Source: Pseudomonas protegens
GTDB taxonomy: Bacteria; Pseudomonadota; Gammaproteobacteria; Pseudomonadales; Pseudomonadaceae
Length of the DNA stretch: 64,000 nt
Assembly (NCBI RefSeq): GCF_003363755.1
Contig: NZ_CP031396.1
Location: 6,170,501-6,234,500, forward strand
Direction: 5' to 3'
The notes beneath the pieces are model-generated. The model saw only the letters and a list, made by a program, of their open reading frames with translations. It did no database searches and was not told where the DNA came from. The position numbers and the translations under genes were made by a program. Below are positions 35,277-44,390 of the stretch, one piece after another. Each line of letters starts with the position of its first letter. Within the stretch, counting starts at the first letter, position 1.

Positions 35277-35924
35277 ATGAACAGCCAAACGATGAAGACC
35301 GCTTCCTTCGATGTCGATGCACAAAAGAGCTTTACCCCGCTGTGCCCGAACGAGTTGCCCGTGGCCGAAGGCGATCGCATCGGCGGCGAGCTGAATTTCA
35401 TGGCGACCCTGGCCAGCCTGCGCATCGGCAGCAAGGACGCCCACAGCCCCCAGGCTCCCTGGGTGGTGGCCGAGCACGCACAGATGCTCCAGCCCACCGG
35501 CCTGGAACACGCCGACCTGACCTGGGTCAGCCACTGCGTACCGGGCACCGCAGGCTTCACCCTGCTGGACGAGTTGCCCACGCCGTACGACTACGACTAC
35601 TTCGTGTGGAAGGGCGTGGAGCCGGACCTGCATCCCTATGGCGCCTGCTATCACGACCTGCACGGCAAGCTGTCCACCGGGGTCATCGAGTACCTCAACA
35701 GCCAGGGCGTGCAACAAGTCATCGTCGGCGGCCTGGCCCTGGATTTCTGCGTCAAGACCACCGCCCTGCAACTGGCCGCCGCCGGCTTCAAGGTGATCAT
35801 TCACCTGCCGGCCTGTCGCGCCATCAGCGCCGAGGGTGCTACCCAGGCGATCGACGACATGCAACGAGCGGGCATCGCGGTGGCCGCGACCCGCGAAGCA
35901 ACCGCCAGACTGGCCAAGGCCTGA
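35277..35924 (+). CDS. pncA: Nicotinamidase
   Basis: Hydrolyses nicotinamide to nicotinate, the entry to NAD salvage. 215 residues from the ATG at 35277 with AGAGGAGAG upstream. The isochorismatase-like fold has the catalytic triad Asp14 (FDVDAQKSF), Lys112 (VWKGVEPD) and Cys158 (GLALDFCVKTTA), and metal ligands Asp54 and His56 (SKDAH) and His86 (SHCVPGTAGF). First gene of the operon pncA-pncB-nadE, 9 bp upstream of pncB. Confidence 0.94.
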   Translation: MNSQTMKTASFDVDAQKSFTPLCPNELPVAEGDRIGGELNFMATLASLRIGSKDAHSPQAPWVVAEHAQMLQPTGLEHADLTWVSHCVPGTAGFTLLDELPTPYDYDYFVWKGVEPDLHPYGACYHDLHGKLSTGVIEYLNSQGVQQVIVGGLALDFCVKTTALQLAAAGFKVIIHLPACRAISAEGATQAIDDMQRAGIAVAATREATARLAKA

Positions 35925-35933
35925 GGAGTCATC

Positions 35934-37163
35934 ATGGAAAGTGCATTCGACCGTAACAACGGCGTGATTCAGAGCCTGCTGGACACCGACTACTACACCT
36001 TCACCATGATGCAGGCGGTGCTGCACCAGCACCCCAATGTCGATGTGGAATATCAGTTCATCGTCCGCTCCAAAGAGTCCCTGGTGCACCTGATCCCCGA
36101 GATCCGCCAGGAACTGGAAAAGCTCGCCGGCCTGCAGATGCGCGAAGGCGAACAGCGCTTTTTGTTCAACAAGCGCTTTCGTGAGTACCTGACCCCGGAC
36201 TTCGAACAGTTCCTCGGCCTGTTCCGCTTCAACCTGCGCTACATCCACGTGGCGGCGGTCGACGGCCAACTGAGCATCCGCGTCCGTGGTCCGATGCTGC
36301 ACTGCATCATGTTCGAGCAGCCGGTGCTGGCCATGGTCAGCGAGTTGCGCAACCGCGATAATTACCCCGAGGTGGAGCTTGAGGATGTCACTCGCCGGCT
36401 CTACCAGAAGTTTGAATGGCTGGAGAAAAACGCCAGCCGCGACGAGCTTGCCGAGTTCCGCGTTTCGGATTTTTCCACCCGCCGGCGCCTGTCGTTCAAG
36501 GCCCAGCGCGAAGTGGTGAAGATCATGCGCAGCGACTTTCCCGGGGTCTTCGTCGGCACCAGCAATGCCCACCTGGCCTACGAGTTCGACCTGCCGCTGA
36601 TCGGTACCATGGCCCACCAGTGGCTGATGGTGCACCAGCAACTGGGGCGGTTGCGGGAGAGCCAGAACGCCGCCCTGGAGAATTGGGTGCACGAGTATCG
36701 CGGACGCCTGGGCATCGCCCTGACCGACTGCATCAGCACCGACTTTTTCCTCAAGGACTTCGACCTGTACTTCGCCAAGCTCTACGACGGCCTGCGCCAG
36801 GATTCCGGGGACCCGTTGCTCTGGGCCGACAAGGTCCTGGCCCGCTACCGCGAACTGGGCATCGACCCACGGACCAAGGACCTGATGTTCTCCGATGGCC
36901 TGAACTTCGAGAAATGCCTGCCGATCCTGCGCCACGTGCGTGGCCAGGCCAGGTTCGGGTTTGGCATGGGCACCAGCCTGGCCTGCGACGTCGAAGGCGT
37001 GGAGCCACTGAGCATCGTGATGAAACTGGTGCGGGTGCATGGTGAACCGGTGGTGAAGTTCTCCGACGACCCGATCAAGAACGTTTGTGAAGACCCGTCG
37101 TTCCTGCGCTACGCCGCCCAGGTGTTCAACGTCGATCTTGCCCACTCGCCCCTGGAGGCCTGA
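35934..37163 (+). CDS. pncB: Nicotinate phosphoribosyltransferase
   Basis: Converts nicotinate and PRPP to nicotinate mononucleotide. 409 residues, near the ~400 of the family. Conserved segments are LLDTDYYTFTMMQAVL (N-terminus), the DFSTRRRLSFKAQRE loop with substrate-binding arginines, GTSNAHLAYEFDLPLIGTMAHQW including the phosphorylated-histidine region, and FGMGTSLACDV near the C-terminus. It is the second gene in the NrtR-controlled operon and ends one base before the nadE start. E. coli-type, ATP-stimulated enzyme. Confidence 0.95.
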   Translation: MESAFDRNNGVIQSLLDTDYYTFTMMQAVLHQHPNVDVEYQFIVRSKESLVHLIPEIRQELEKLAGLQMREGEQRFLFNKRFREYLTPDFEQFLGLFRFNLRYIHVAAVDGQLSIRVRGPMLHCIMFEQPVLAMVSELRNRDNYPEVELEDVTRRLYQKFEWLEKNASRDELAEFRVSDFSTRRRLSFKAQREVVKIMRSDFPGVFVGTSNAHLAYEFDLPLIGTMAHQWLMVHQQLGRLRESQNAALENWVHEYRGRLGIALTDCISTDFFLKDFDLYFAKLYDGLRQDSGDPLLWADKVLARYRELGIDPRTKDLMFSDGLNFEKCLPILRHVRGQARFGFGMGTSLACDVEGVEPLSIVMKLVRVHGEPVVKFSDDPIKNVCEDPSFLRYAAQVFNVDLAHSPLEA

Positions 37164-37164
37164 C

Positions 37165-37992
37165 ATGAGCAACCCAACCCAAGAACGTATCGCCCGGGAA
37201 CTGGGCGTCGACCGGCAACTGGTGCGCGGTGGCGAGGCCGCCGAGATCGCCCGGCGCGTGGACTTTATCCAGCAGGTGCTGCGCGAGTCCGGGTGCGGCA
37301 CCCTGGTGCTGGGCATCAGCGGCGGGGTGGACTCCCTGACCGCCGGCCGCCTGTGCCAGCTGGCGGTGGAGCAACTGCGCGGGGCAGGGCATGAGGTCCG
37401 CTTCATCGCCATGCGCCTGCCCTACAAGAACCAGGCGGACGAAAGCGATGCCCAGGCGTCCCTGGACTTCATCGGTGCCGATGCCGTCAGTACCTGCAAC
37501 ATTGCCGACAGCGTCGACGGCCTGATGAGCCAGGTGCGGATCGACGGCTTGCAGCCTTCAGCGGCCCTCACGGACTTTGCCAAGGGCAACGTCAAGGCCC
37601 GGGCGCGGATGATCGCGCAGTACGCCGTGGCCAACTTCAGCAATGGCCTGGTGGTGGGCACCGACCACGCTGCCGAGGCCCTGATGGGCTTCTTCACCAA
37701 GTACGGCGACGGCGCCTGCGACCTGGCCCCGTTGTCGGGCCTGACCAAGACCCAGGTGCGGCTGCTGGCCGATGCCCTCGGCGCGCCAGGCCATCTGGTG
37801 CACAAGGCGCCCACCGCGGACCTGGAGGAACTGGCTCCGGGCAAGCTGGACGAAACGGCTTACGGTTGCAGCTACGAAGAAATCGATGCCTACCTGATGG
37901 GCCAACCGGTGCCCGATAGCGTGCGCCAACTGATTGAAAGCGCCTACCGGCGCACCGCTCACAAACGCGCCTTGCCCCGCAGTCCCGCCTGA
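37165..37992 (+). CDS. nadE: Ammonia-dependent NAD synthetase
   Basis: Final step, amidation of deamido-NAD using ammonia and ATP. 275 residues from the ATG at 37165 (CTGGAGG upstream), the same length as in P. aeruginosa as far as I recall. The PP-loop is GISGGVDSLTAG (about 49-60), and VVGTDHAAEALMGFFTKYGDGACDLAPLSGLTK is the signature of the ammonia-dependent family (visible near 165-195). There is no glutaminase domain. Last gene of pncA-pncB-nadE; a REP doublet follows the stop codon. Confidence 0.95.
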   Translation: MSNPTQERIARELGVDRQLVRGGEAAEIARRVDFIQQVLRESGCGTLVLGISGGVDSLTAGRLCQLAVEQLRGAGHEVRFIAMRLPYKNQADESDAQASLDFIGADAVSTCNIADSVDGLMSQVRIDGLQPSAALTDFAKGNVKARARMIAQYAVANFSNGLVVGTDHAAEALMGFFTKYGDGACDLAPLSGLTKTQVRLLADALGAPGHLVHKAPTADLEELAPGKLDETAYGCSYEEIDAYLMGQPVPDSVRQLIESAYRRTAHKRALPRSPA

Positions 37993-38001
37993 GCCGACGC
38001 C

Positions 38002-38063
38002 TTCGCCGGCAAGCCGGCTCCTACTCCATCACCCCCGGCCGTAGGAGCTGGCTTGCCAGCGAA
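38002..38063. repeat. REP doublet downstream of nadE
   Basis: Inverted arms 38002-38024 (TTCGCCGGCAAGCCGGCTCC core) and 38041-38063 (GTAGGAGCTGGCTTGCCAGC core). The sequence class is the same as at 6008-6062. It begins 10 bp after the nadE stop and could stabilise or terminate the transcript. Confidence 0.8.
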
Positions 38064-38096
38064 CAACCGCGCCAGCCAAGCGCGGCCACCCGCCCT

Positions 38097-38564
38097 TCAA
38101 TCCGGCCATTTCCTCAAGCTCGCCCGGCATTCTTCAATCAGCTCGGGCATATGCTCGCGCACGTCCTGCCAACCCAGCATGCCCAGCAACTCACGCGCTT
38201 CCTGGCGCAGGGGCAGCCATTGCGGGTGTTTGAAGCCGTTGTCCTCCAGCGTTACCCCGTAGGCCTCTCGGCACAGCGCTTCACAGCCGCTCAATAGGGC
38301 TTGCAGGCGCGGGTGCAGAGTGGGCGCCAGGTACGCCGGAAAGTGCTTCACGAAGCCCTCGAGATAATCCAGGTGGTTGGACCACAGGCCACACTCGGCG
38401 CAGCAGCCGACCTCCGTGCGCTGGCGGTCGGCCTCCGAGGCCAGGAACTCCAGGGCCGGGCCCAGCTCCCCCAACAGGATGATCCTTCGGTATTCGTCCT
38501 GGCCGTACCAGGTCCAGACGTTCGAGGCGAGGGGCGCGCAGCAGTGCGACGGTGCTTCACTCAT
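38097..38564 (-). CDS. Hypothetical protein, Cys-rich N-terminal half
   Basis: 155 residues from the ATG at 38564, which has AGGTGG on its strand; a GTG three codons upstream is an alternative. No known domain. The first half holds HCCAPL and VGCCAECGLWSNH, cysteine pairs that could bind metal; the rest is helical and acidic. No signal peptide. Its start overlaps the stop codon of the GFA gene, making it the last gene of a five-gene overlapping unit. Confidence 0.65.
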   Translation of the reverse strand: MSEAPSHCCAPLASNVWTWYGQDEYRRIILLGELGPALEFLASEADRQRTEVGCCAECGLWSNHLDYLEGFVKHFPAYLAPTLHPRLQALLSGCEALCREAYGVTLEDNGFKHPQWLPLRQEARELLGMLGWQDVREHMPELIEECRASLRKWPD

Positions 38565-38967
38565 GCTGTCCACCTTTATCCTGCGTTGTCGGCGCGGGCT
38601 GCCAGCCCTCGGGCCAGCGGTCGCTGAACGAATGGCTGTGCGGCATCAGCGCCGGGCCGCGGTTGTCGTCGAAGCAGCCCAGGAGCAAGGCAATGGTCGG
38701 TTGATCATCGATGGCCCCCAGGGAGCTGCCGCAGGCCCGGCAGAAGGCCCGGCTCGAATAGTCCGAAGACCTGAAGGTCGCCGGAGCGCCGGCGGGGCCG
38801 GTCCAGGTCACCTGGGTGCTGGGGAACTCGACCCAGGCCCGGGTCAGGGCGCCGCTGTGGCGCTGGCACAGTTTGCACGAGCAGGTGTGGGGATTGGCGG
38901 CAGGCCCTCGGGCCTCGAAGCGAATCTGCCCGCACAGGCAGCCGCCCCGGTACAGGCTGGCAGTCAT
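38557..38967 (-). CDS. GFA-family (Mss4-like zinc-binding) protein
   Basis: 136 residues with the glutathione-dependent formaldehyde-activating family layout: GGCLCGQIRFEA (8-19), CSCKLCQRHSGA (about 29-40) and FCRACGSSLG (about 75-84), cysteines that bind zinc in the Mss4-like fold. Family names refer to formaldehyde, but most small bacterial members have no demonstrated activity. The start overlaps the stop codon of the upstream lipoprotein gene by one base (TGATG), so translation is coupled. Confidence 0.85.
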   Translation of the reverse strand: MTASLYRGGCLCGQIRFEARGPAANPHTCSCKLCQRHSGALTRAWVEFPSTQVTWTGPAGAPATFRSSDYSSRAFCRACGSSLGAIDDQPTIALLLGCFDDNRGPALMPHSHSFSDRWPEGWQPAPTTQDKGGQHE

Positions 38968-39488
38968 CAGCGTGGGTTCTCCTGAGGAATCAAACGGTCC
39001 TTTTCCAAGTCATGCAGCAGTTCATCGAGCATCTGTCTGCGGCTTTCGACCTGCACCGGCGGAACATACCAGGCCGCTACGCTATAGCCTTCACGACGGT
39101 AGTCGTAGGTCTTGAGCAGTTGGCCGTCCTTGAGCAGGCTGCCGCGCAAGTTGCTCTGGTAGGAGTAGGGCATGGGGAAGGTCAGCAGGGTGATGGCATT
39201 CAACGCGCCAAGCAACCCCGCGCTCTTGCCGCCTGGCTCGCTGATCAGCAGGCGGTAGCCGCTGCGGCTGTAGCCACCATCGAGAAAGGAGAAGGCTCCG
39301 GTTTGACGCAGGGCGGCGATGGTTTCCCGTTGCTCCTGTTCGTCGAAGCGACTTTTCACCGGGCCCAGGTCCAGGGTCAGCGGTACATAGGGATGTTGAC
39401 TGCGGTAGTCCAGCGGTGCCATTCGGGTGCCACAACCGGTGATGATCAGTGCGCTGCACAGCAGGGTGGTCAAACCTATGGGGTTCAT
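38967..39488 (-). CDS. Lipoprotein of unknown function (paralogue-like, third of set)
   Basis: 173 residues. Signal peptide with lipobox ITGC places the lipidated cysteine at residue 19. The mature part has regions resembling the upstream lipoprotein: an allele-like RxAxxxTGxF pattern (AALRQTGAFSFLDGG) and a hydrophobic segment LLGALNAITLLTFPMPYSYQS followed by KDGQLLKTYDYRREGYS. This suggests the two genes are ancient duplicates. No known domain. It overlaps the previous gene by ATGA. Confidence 0.72.
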   Translation of the reverse strand: MNPIGLTTLLCSALIITGCGTRMAPLDYRSQHPYVPLTLDLGPVKSRFDEQEQRETIAALRQTGAFSFLDGGYSRSGYRLLISEPGGKSAGLLGALNAITLLTFPMPYSYQSNLRGSLLKDGQLLKTYDYRREGYSVAAWYVPPVQVESRRQMLDELLHDLEKDRLIPQENPR

Positions 39489-40006
39489 TGGGCCTGACTC
39501 GCGGTTGGCAACAGTTGATCCTGACGCAGATCGCCAGCAAAGGCGCGGGCGATGCGCTGGATATTCTGTTCTTGCATTTCACCGCCTTGATCCAGCAACC
39601 AGGTGTATTTATGCGTCAGGTTGCGATAGCTGTAGCGCTTGAGGAGCTTGCCCTCGTGCAGCAGGCTGATGTCGGTGTGGGTGTCGATGCCATTGGAGAG
39701 CGGCATCAGGAACAGAGTGGCGGCACTGAGGAAGATCAACGGCATTGGCGGCATGTCCCGCTCGGACTTGAACTGAATGCGGGCGCTGTAGTCGCCAGCT
39801 TGTCCGGCGCCGGTCTGGACATCTGCGAACACCCCGGTGGCACGCAAGGCGTTACGTAACTCAGCGGCGCGCAATGGGTCATCGACCATCACATGCAGGG
39901 GCATCAAATAGGCTTGGCCATCCGTCAGCGGACGGTCCGGCAAGGTGTCGGTTGCCGTGCAGCCCGCGAGCAGCAGGAGGGCGCAAAGGGTCAGGCAGGA
40001 TTTCAT
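39485..40006 (-). CDS. Lipoprotein of unknown function (second of set)
   Basis: 173 residues from the ATG at 40006. Lipobox LAGC, lipidated Cys16. The mature part contains ALRATGVFADVQTG, a hydrophobic stretch PLIFLSAATLFLMPLSNG and HEGKLLKRYSYRNLTH, parallel to the downstream lipoprotein. Hydrophobic segment plus the preceding RIQFKSERD may be a small domain with a membrane-associated hairpin. It overlaps both neighbours by ATGA. Function unknown. Confidence 0.72.
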   Translation of the reverse strand: MKSCLTLCALLLLAGCTATDTLPDRPLTDGQAYLMPLHVMVDDPLRAAELRNALRATGVFADVQTGAGQAGDYSARIQFKSERDMPPMPLIFLSAATLFLMPLSNGIDTHTDISLLHEGKLLKRYSYRNLTHKYTWLLDQGGEMQEQNIQRIARAFAGDLRQDQLLPTASQAQ

Positions 40007-40668
40007 GGATGAATCTCCGCAGTGGCGTTGGCTGGGCTGGTTTGCTTGTCGACGGGAAGGATGAAGGGCTTGGCCTTGTCCAGATCCAGCGGCATCCATT
40101 GCAGGTCCGGCAGCCCCGGCACCTGGCGCTGGGCAATCACGGCGTCACGGGGCATCTGATTGCTCCAGGCAAAGAAGCACTGGGTCACTTGGCTGCAGAC
40201 CGAGCGAAACTCGCCGATGTAATACGCCTTGCCCGCCTCCAGGCGCAGCGGCAGTACGAACTCTTCGCGCGCTTCCTGGGATTGCAGGCGTGAGCCGAGC
40301 CCCGGGGTGTAGACCATGGACCAGAACTGGAAGTTGTAGAACTCGTAATCACCCGGTTTGAGCGGCATGACAAATACACTGCCGGCTGCGCGGGGTTCAT
40401 GGATGTCCTCAGGCGTTGGCCGTGGGTCGCCCTCCCAGAGTGCCGCGGCGCCATTGATTGAGCCGCGCTTGCGAATCAGCAGGCGCAGGTTGGTGGCGGC
40501 ACCGCCGCCGCCCAGGTACTGCGGGCCAATAGCGCCCACCAGATAGGTCGTGGGTTCGTTGGCTGCGGGTTGCAGAGGGGCGCTGACGATGGCGGCGGGT
40601 TGGCTGATGCAGCCAGAAATTATGCTGGTGGCCAGCAGCAAGGACGAAGCCTTGAGTACGCGGAACAT
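40003..40668 (-). CDS. Lipoprotein of unknown function (first of set)
   Basis: 221 residues from the ATG at 40668 (a long open frame continues upstream, antisense-like into the next gene, and is not coding). Lipobox ISGC, lipidated Cys20. The mature part has FVMPLKPGDYEFYNFQFWS and LPLRLEAGKAYYIGEFRS, a beta-rich pattern like that of many Pseudomonas DUF-type lipoproteins that coat the envelope. First gene in a five-gene unit joined by ATGA overlaps. Confidence 0.72.
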   Translation of the reverse strand: MFRVLKASSLLLATSIISGCISQPAAIVSAPLQPAANEPTTYLVGAIGPQYLGGGGAATNLRLLIRKRGSINGAAALWEGDPRPTPEDIHEPRAAGSVFVMPLKPGDYEFYNFQFWSMVYTPGLGSRLQSQEAREEFVLPLRLEAGKAYYIGEFRSVCSQVTQCFFAWSNQMPRDAVIAQRQVPGLPDLQWMPLDLDKAKPFILPVDKQTSPANATAEIHP

Positions 40669-40841
40669 GGGGAACCCTGAAAGTGACTTTGGACAAGGCG
40701 CAGGCAAGGAGGGAGGCATGAGTGTCTGTACATGGCCTTCCCTGGCGCCGCTCGTGAGCGGCGCGATGGTACGGAATCGGTTGGGCTTTGGGTAGTTGCG
40801 GCCAGTGACAATGACCAGAGGGAGGCCTATTGACCGAACCC

Positions 40842-42155
40842 TCAGAGCAGTTTCTCCAGCATCTGGTAGTACCACATGCCCGCCGCCAGCATCGGGTTGC
40901 CCAACTGGTCGCCAAAGGGCACGCGGATGTGTCGGCAGGCGGCGAAGGTGTCGTAGTGGCCGAGGTGGCCGGTCAGGGCTTCGGCCATGATCTCGCCCAT
41001 AATGTGGCTGGTGGCCACGCCGTGACCGGAGTAGCCCTGGCAGTACCAGACGTTGTTCGAGAGCTTGCCCAGTTGCGGGATGCGGTTGATCACGATGCCC
41101 ATGGCGCAACTCCACTGGAAGTCGATCCCCACGCCCTTGAGCGCCGGGAAGGTGCGTTCGATGCACGGGCGCAGTTCGCCGGCGATGTCCCGCGAGTCCT
41201 TGCCGCTGTAGTTGGCGCCGCCGCCGAACAGCAGGCGGCCGTCGGCGGTCATGCGGTAGTAGTCGAGGACGAAGCGGCAGTCGTAGACCGCCAGGTCTTC
41301 GGGGTTCAGGCGCTTGGCCAGGTCGCCCAACGGCTCGGTGGTGACGATGCCGCCCATGGCCGGGAAGATCTTGCCCTTGAGCTTCTTCGGCTCCAGCTTG
41401 TGGTAGACGTCGCCGGCCAGCAGCACTTGCTTGGCGTTGATTCGGCCTTGGGCGGTGATCACTGCCGGGTGTTCGCCGTGGACGATCTGCAGCACTTCGC
41501 TGTGCTCGAAAATCAGCGCCCCCAGGCTTTCGGCGGCCCGGGCTTCGCCGATGCACAGGTTCAGCGGGTGCAGGTGCAGGTTGCGGGTGTTCTTGATCGC
41601 GCCGTGATAGAGGTCGCTTTCCAGCAGGCCGCGCACCTGGGTCCGGTCCAGCAGGCTGACTTCGTCGCCCATGCCGCGGCGCAGCGCTTCTTCGTAGTCG
41701 GCGCGCAGGCCGGGCAGGTGGCTAGGCTTGTAGGCCGCGTGCAGGTGGCCGTGCTTGAGGTCGCAGGCGATGGCGTATTTCTCCACCCGTTGCTGGATGA
41801 TCCGGTGTCCGCGCCAACGCAGGTTCCAGATGAAATCGTCGACCTCGTCGCCCAGTTCGCGGCGCATCTGCTTGCGCATGGCCGCATCGCCGGAAAGGCT
41901 GCCGGTGACCTGGCCACCGTTGCGCCCGGTGGCGCCCCAGCCGATCTTGTGGCTTTCGACGATGGCGACTTTCAGGCCGCGTTCGGCCAATTCCACCGCG
42001 CTGGCGACGCCGGTGAAGCCGCCGCCGATGATCACCACATCCACCTGATGGCTGCCTTGCAGGGTCGGGTAATGGGTTTCCTGATTCAGGGTGGCGCTGT
42101 AGTAGCTGGGGCAGCGCTCGGCTGCCGGGGTCCGCGGATCGAAGGCGGCTGTCAT
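40842..42155 (-). CDS. puuB: Gamma-glutamylputrescine oxidase (PuuB-like FAD oxidoreductase)
   Basis: 437 residues. The DAO-type FAD fold has VVIIGGGFTGVASAVELAERG (about 40-60), the motif GATGRNGGQVTGSLSGD characteristic of PuuB/OrdL oxidases, and the C-terminal NVWYCQGYSGHGVATSHIMGEIMAEAL. It oxidises gamma-glutamylputrescine to the aldehyde with release of ammonia and H2O2, in the glutamylated putrescine route. It is 157 bp downstream of the puuA-like synthetase gene on the same strand. Confidence 0.9.
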   Translation of the reverse strand: MTAAFDPRTPAAERCPSYYSATLNQETHYPTLQGSHQVDVVIIGGGFTGVASAVELAERGLKVAIVESHKIGWGATGRNGGQVTGSLSGDAAMRKQMRRELGDEVDDFIWNLRWRGHRIIQQRVEKYAIACDLKHGHLHAAYKPSHLPGLRADYEEALRRGMGDEVSLLDRTQVRGLLESDLYHGAIKNTRNLHLHPLNLCIGEARAAESLGALIFEHSEVLQIVHGEHPAVITAQGRINAKQVLLAGDVYHKLEPKKLKGKIFPAMGGIVTTEPLGDLAKRLNPEDLAVYDCRFVLDYYRMTADGRLLFGGGANYSGKDSRDIAGELRPCIERTFPALKGVGIDFQWSCAMGIVINRIPQLGKLSNNVWYCQGYSGHGVATSHIMGEIMAEALTGHLGHYDTFAACRHIRVPFGDQLGNPMLAAGMWYYQMLEKLL

Positions 42156-42312
42156 TGAAAAATCCTCGTGGAAAAAACAACCGGCGGCTGCGTGGGGGCA
42201 GCGGCCAGCGCTTCAGCAACTGTCGATGATCTGCCGGGCGCAGCTCAGGTCCGGCAAAGCGGTTTCAGGCCGCCTTGCCCATGAGTCCAGCACCGCAGAT
42301 CGTTACTGGGGC

Positions 42313-43677
42313 TCAGGCCTGGGTCAGGTACCAGCGCCAGTCCTGCTCGCCGACTTCGGCCATGAACTGGCGGTATTCGGCACGCTTGACCGCCAGGTAC
42401 ACGCCGAGGAACTCATGGCCCAGGGCATCCCGGGCCCAGGCCGATTGCTCCAGGGCGATCAGCGAGGTCAGCCAGTCGGTGGGCAGCAGCTCGGTGGCCT
42501 GGGCGTAGCCATTGCCCTGCACCGGATCGCCCGGATCGAGCTGTTCGCGCAGGCCACGATGGACGCCGGCGAGGATCGCCGCCGCCGCGAGATAAGGGTT
42601 GGCGTCGGCGCCGCAGATGCGGTGTTCGATGTGCCGACTGTTGGCCGGACCGCCGGGCACCCGCAGGCTCACGGTGCGGTTGTCGACGCCCCAGGTCGGC
42701 GCCAGGGGCGCGTAGCTGTTGGCCTGGAAGCGCCGGTAGGAGTTGGCGTTGGGGCAGAACAGCAGCAGCGATTCCAGCAGGGAAGCGAGCATCCCGCCCA
42801 CGGCCTGACGCAGCAGCGGGGTGCCGGCCGGGTCCTCGGAGGCGAACAGGTTACGGCCCGCCGCATCGGCAATGCTCACGTGCATGTGCATGCCGGTGCC
42901 GGCCAGGTGATCGAACGGCTTGGCCATGAAGGTGGCCTGCATCCCGTGCTTGTGGGCCACGGCCTTGACCAGGCGCTTGTAGCGCACCGCCTGGTCCATG
43001 GCCTGCAGGGCATCGCCGTGTTCCAGGGTGATTTCCACTTGGCCCGGGGCGTACTCGGAGATCGCCGTGCGTGCCGGAATGCCTTGCAGTTTGCAGGCGG
43101 CATAGAGATCGGCGAGGAACGGCTCGATCTGCTCCAGCTCGCGCAGGCCATAGACCTGGGTGCTGCGCGGACGACCGCCGTCGGCGTCCAGGGCCGGTTG
43201 CGGTCGGCCGTTGCCGTCACGCTTGGCGTCCAGCAGGTAGAACTCCAGCTCGCAGGCCATCACCGGGTGGTAACCCTCGGCCTTGAGGCTGTCGATCACC
43301 TTGATCAGCAGGTGGCGCGGGTCGGCGATGCTGGCGGGCATACCCTCTTGCGGATGCATGCTGACCTGCACCGCCGCGGTTGGAATCTGCCGCCAGGGCA
43401 GGCGCACCAGGCTGCCGGCCAGCGGGTAGGCGCGGCAGTCGATATCACCAACGTCCCACACCAGGCCGGAGTTCTCCACGTCGTCGCCGTTGAGGGTCAG
43501 GCCGAGGATGGTGCTGGGCAGGGGCCGGCCGCTTTCATACACCGCCAGCAGTTCTTCGCGGTGCAGCAGCTTGCCTCGGGGCACGCCGTTGGCGTCGAGG
43601 ATGAACAGCTCGATCATGTCGATGTCAGGGTTGACGGCCAGGAAGTCACGGGCTTCGTCGAGGGCGGCAAATTTCAT
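42313..43677 (-). CDS. puuA: Gamma-glutamylputrescine synthetase (glutamine synthetase family)
   Basis: 454 residues from the ATG at 43677; an upstream in-frame ATG has no ribosome site. Glutamine-synthetase fold with ACELEFYLLD (Glu metal ligands), GQVEITLEHGDAL, and the GTGMHMHVSI loop, and NRTVSLRVPGGPANSRHIEHRICGADANPYLAAAAILAG, in which the family's His/Arg residues are seen. PuuA/SpuI-type members ligate glutamate to putrescine or other polyamines. The adjoining oxidase gene supports that role over nitrogen assimilation. Regulation is probably by polyamine-responsive factors elsewhere. Confidence 0.9.
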   Translation of the reverse strand: MKFAALDEARDFLAVNPDIDMIELFILDANGVPRGKLLHREELLAVYESGRPLPSTILGLTLNGDDVENSGLVWDVGDIDCRAYPLAGSLVRLPWRQIPTAAVQVSMHPQEGMPASIADPRHLLIKVIDSLKAEGYHPVMACELEFYLLDAKRDGNGRPQPALDADGGRPRSTQVYGLRELEQIEPFLADLYAACKLQGIPARTAISEYAPGQVEITLEHGDALQAMDQAVRYKRLVKAVAHKHGMQATFMAKPFDHLAGTGMHMHVSIADAAGRNLFASEDPAGTPLLRQAVGGMLASLLESLLLFCPNANSYRRFQANSYAPLAPTWGVDNRTVSLRVPGGPANSRHIEHRICGADANPYLAAAAILAGVHRGLREQLDPGDPVQGNGYAQATELLPTDWLTSLIALEQSAWARDALGHEFLGVYLAVKRAEYRQFMAEVGEQDWRWYLTQA

Positions 43678-44390
43678 CAGGATTCTCGCTTGCGCCATTG
43701 GGGCGCGCAGGTTTTCAGGTCCTGCAACAACGCCGTGTGCGGCTCGGTTGCAAGGGCAGAAATCAGTTCTGGGGCCGTTACGCGCAGAGGCGCGCGATCA
43801 GGCCGCAGGCGAGCGATCCGGAGGACGTGAGGAGTGGCGCAGACGGGAGCGGCACAGGGCCATGGGCAGGTTGACCATTAGCTTCATGGGCAGGACCTGC
43901 CCAGCAAGTACAAGCCGATAACGGCGGCGCGGTCCTCATGAACCTCACGAGGCGTGGCGGGGCGTGAGCGGGGCAGCGAGAACCGAGCGTCGACGTCACC
44001 ACCGCGGCCACTGTGCAGGGGCGCGGGAACTGATCTGTCGAATCCGTGAAACGGGCTCAGGGGGTACATCGCCGGGTGATCTCGCTGTCGAGTTCGTTGT
44101 AGTTATTGGTTATGGGAACCGGGCGCTGCTGGGGCAGAGCAATGGAGCCGTTGTCCCAGGGCGGATCAATACTGCAAGAATCCGTCCGCCAATGTAAGGG
44201 GGGTAAACGGCTCCAGTGCCCTGGCGGGTGCCCTGCACCCACGGGGAGAGGTGCGAGCTAGAGCGGTGCTTTCTGGTTGCCAGAAGTGTCTGATTTTTTT
44301 TACAGAACCCCAGTAGACACCGGGCACAGGTGCCGGCAGCCCCTGTCGGCGGTGCATGAGGCCCGGGGCTTCAGCTCGGGCCGGCGTTCG
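43678..44390. other. Intergenic region with no recognised gene
   Basis: 713 bp upstream of puuA. I see no conserved reading frame, known repeat or RNA. A T8 run at 44293-44300 lacks an adjoining stem I would trust. It is likely to carry the puuA promoter in its first 200 bp. A MITE-like element follows at 44391. Confidence 0.5.

Noticed and set aside
34548..37412. A 954-codon open frame on the minus strand opposite pncA-pncB-nadE
   Set aside because: Only the last 181 codons (nadD) have motifs and a ribosome site. The rest mirrors the codon structure of the opposite genes, as is common in GC-rich DNA.
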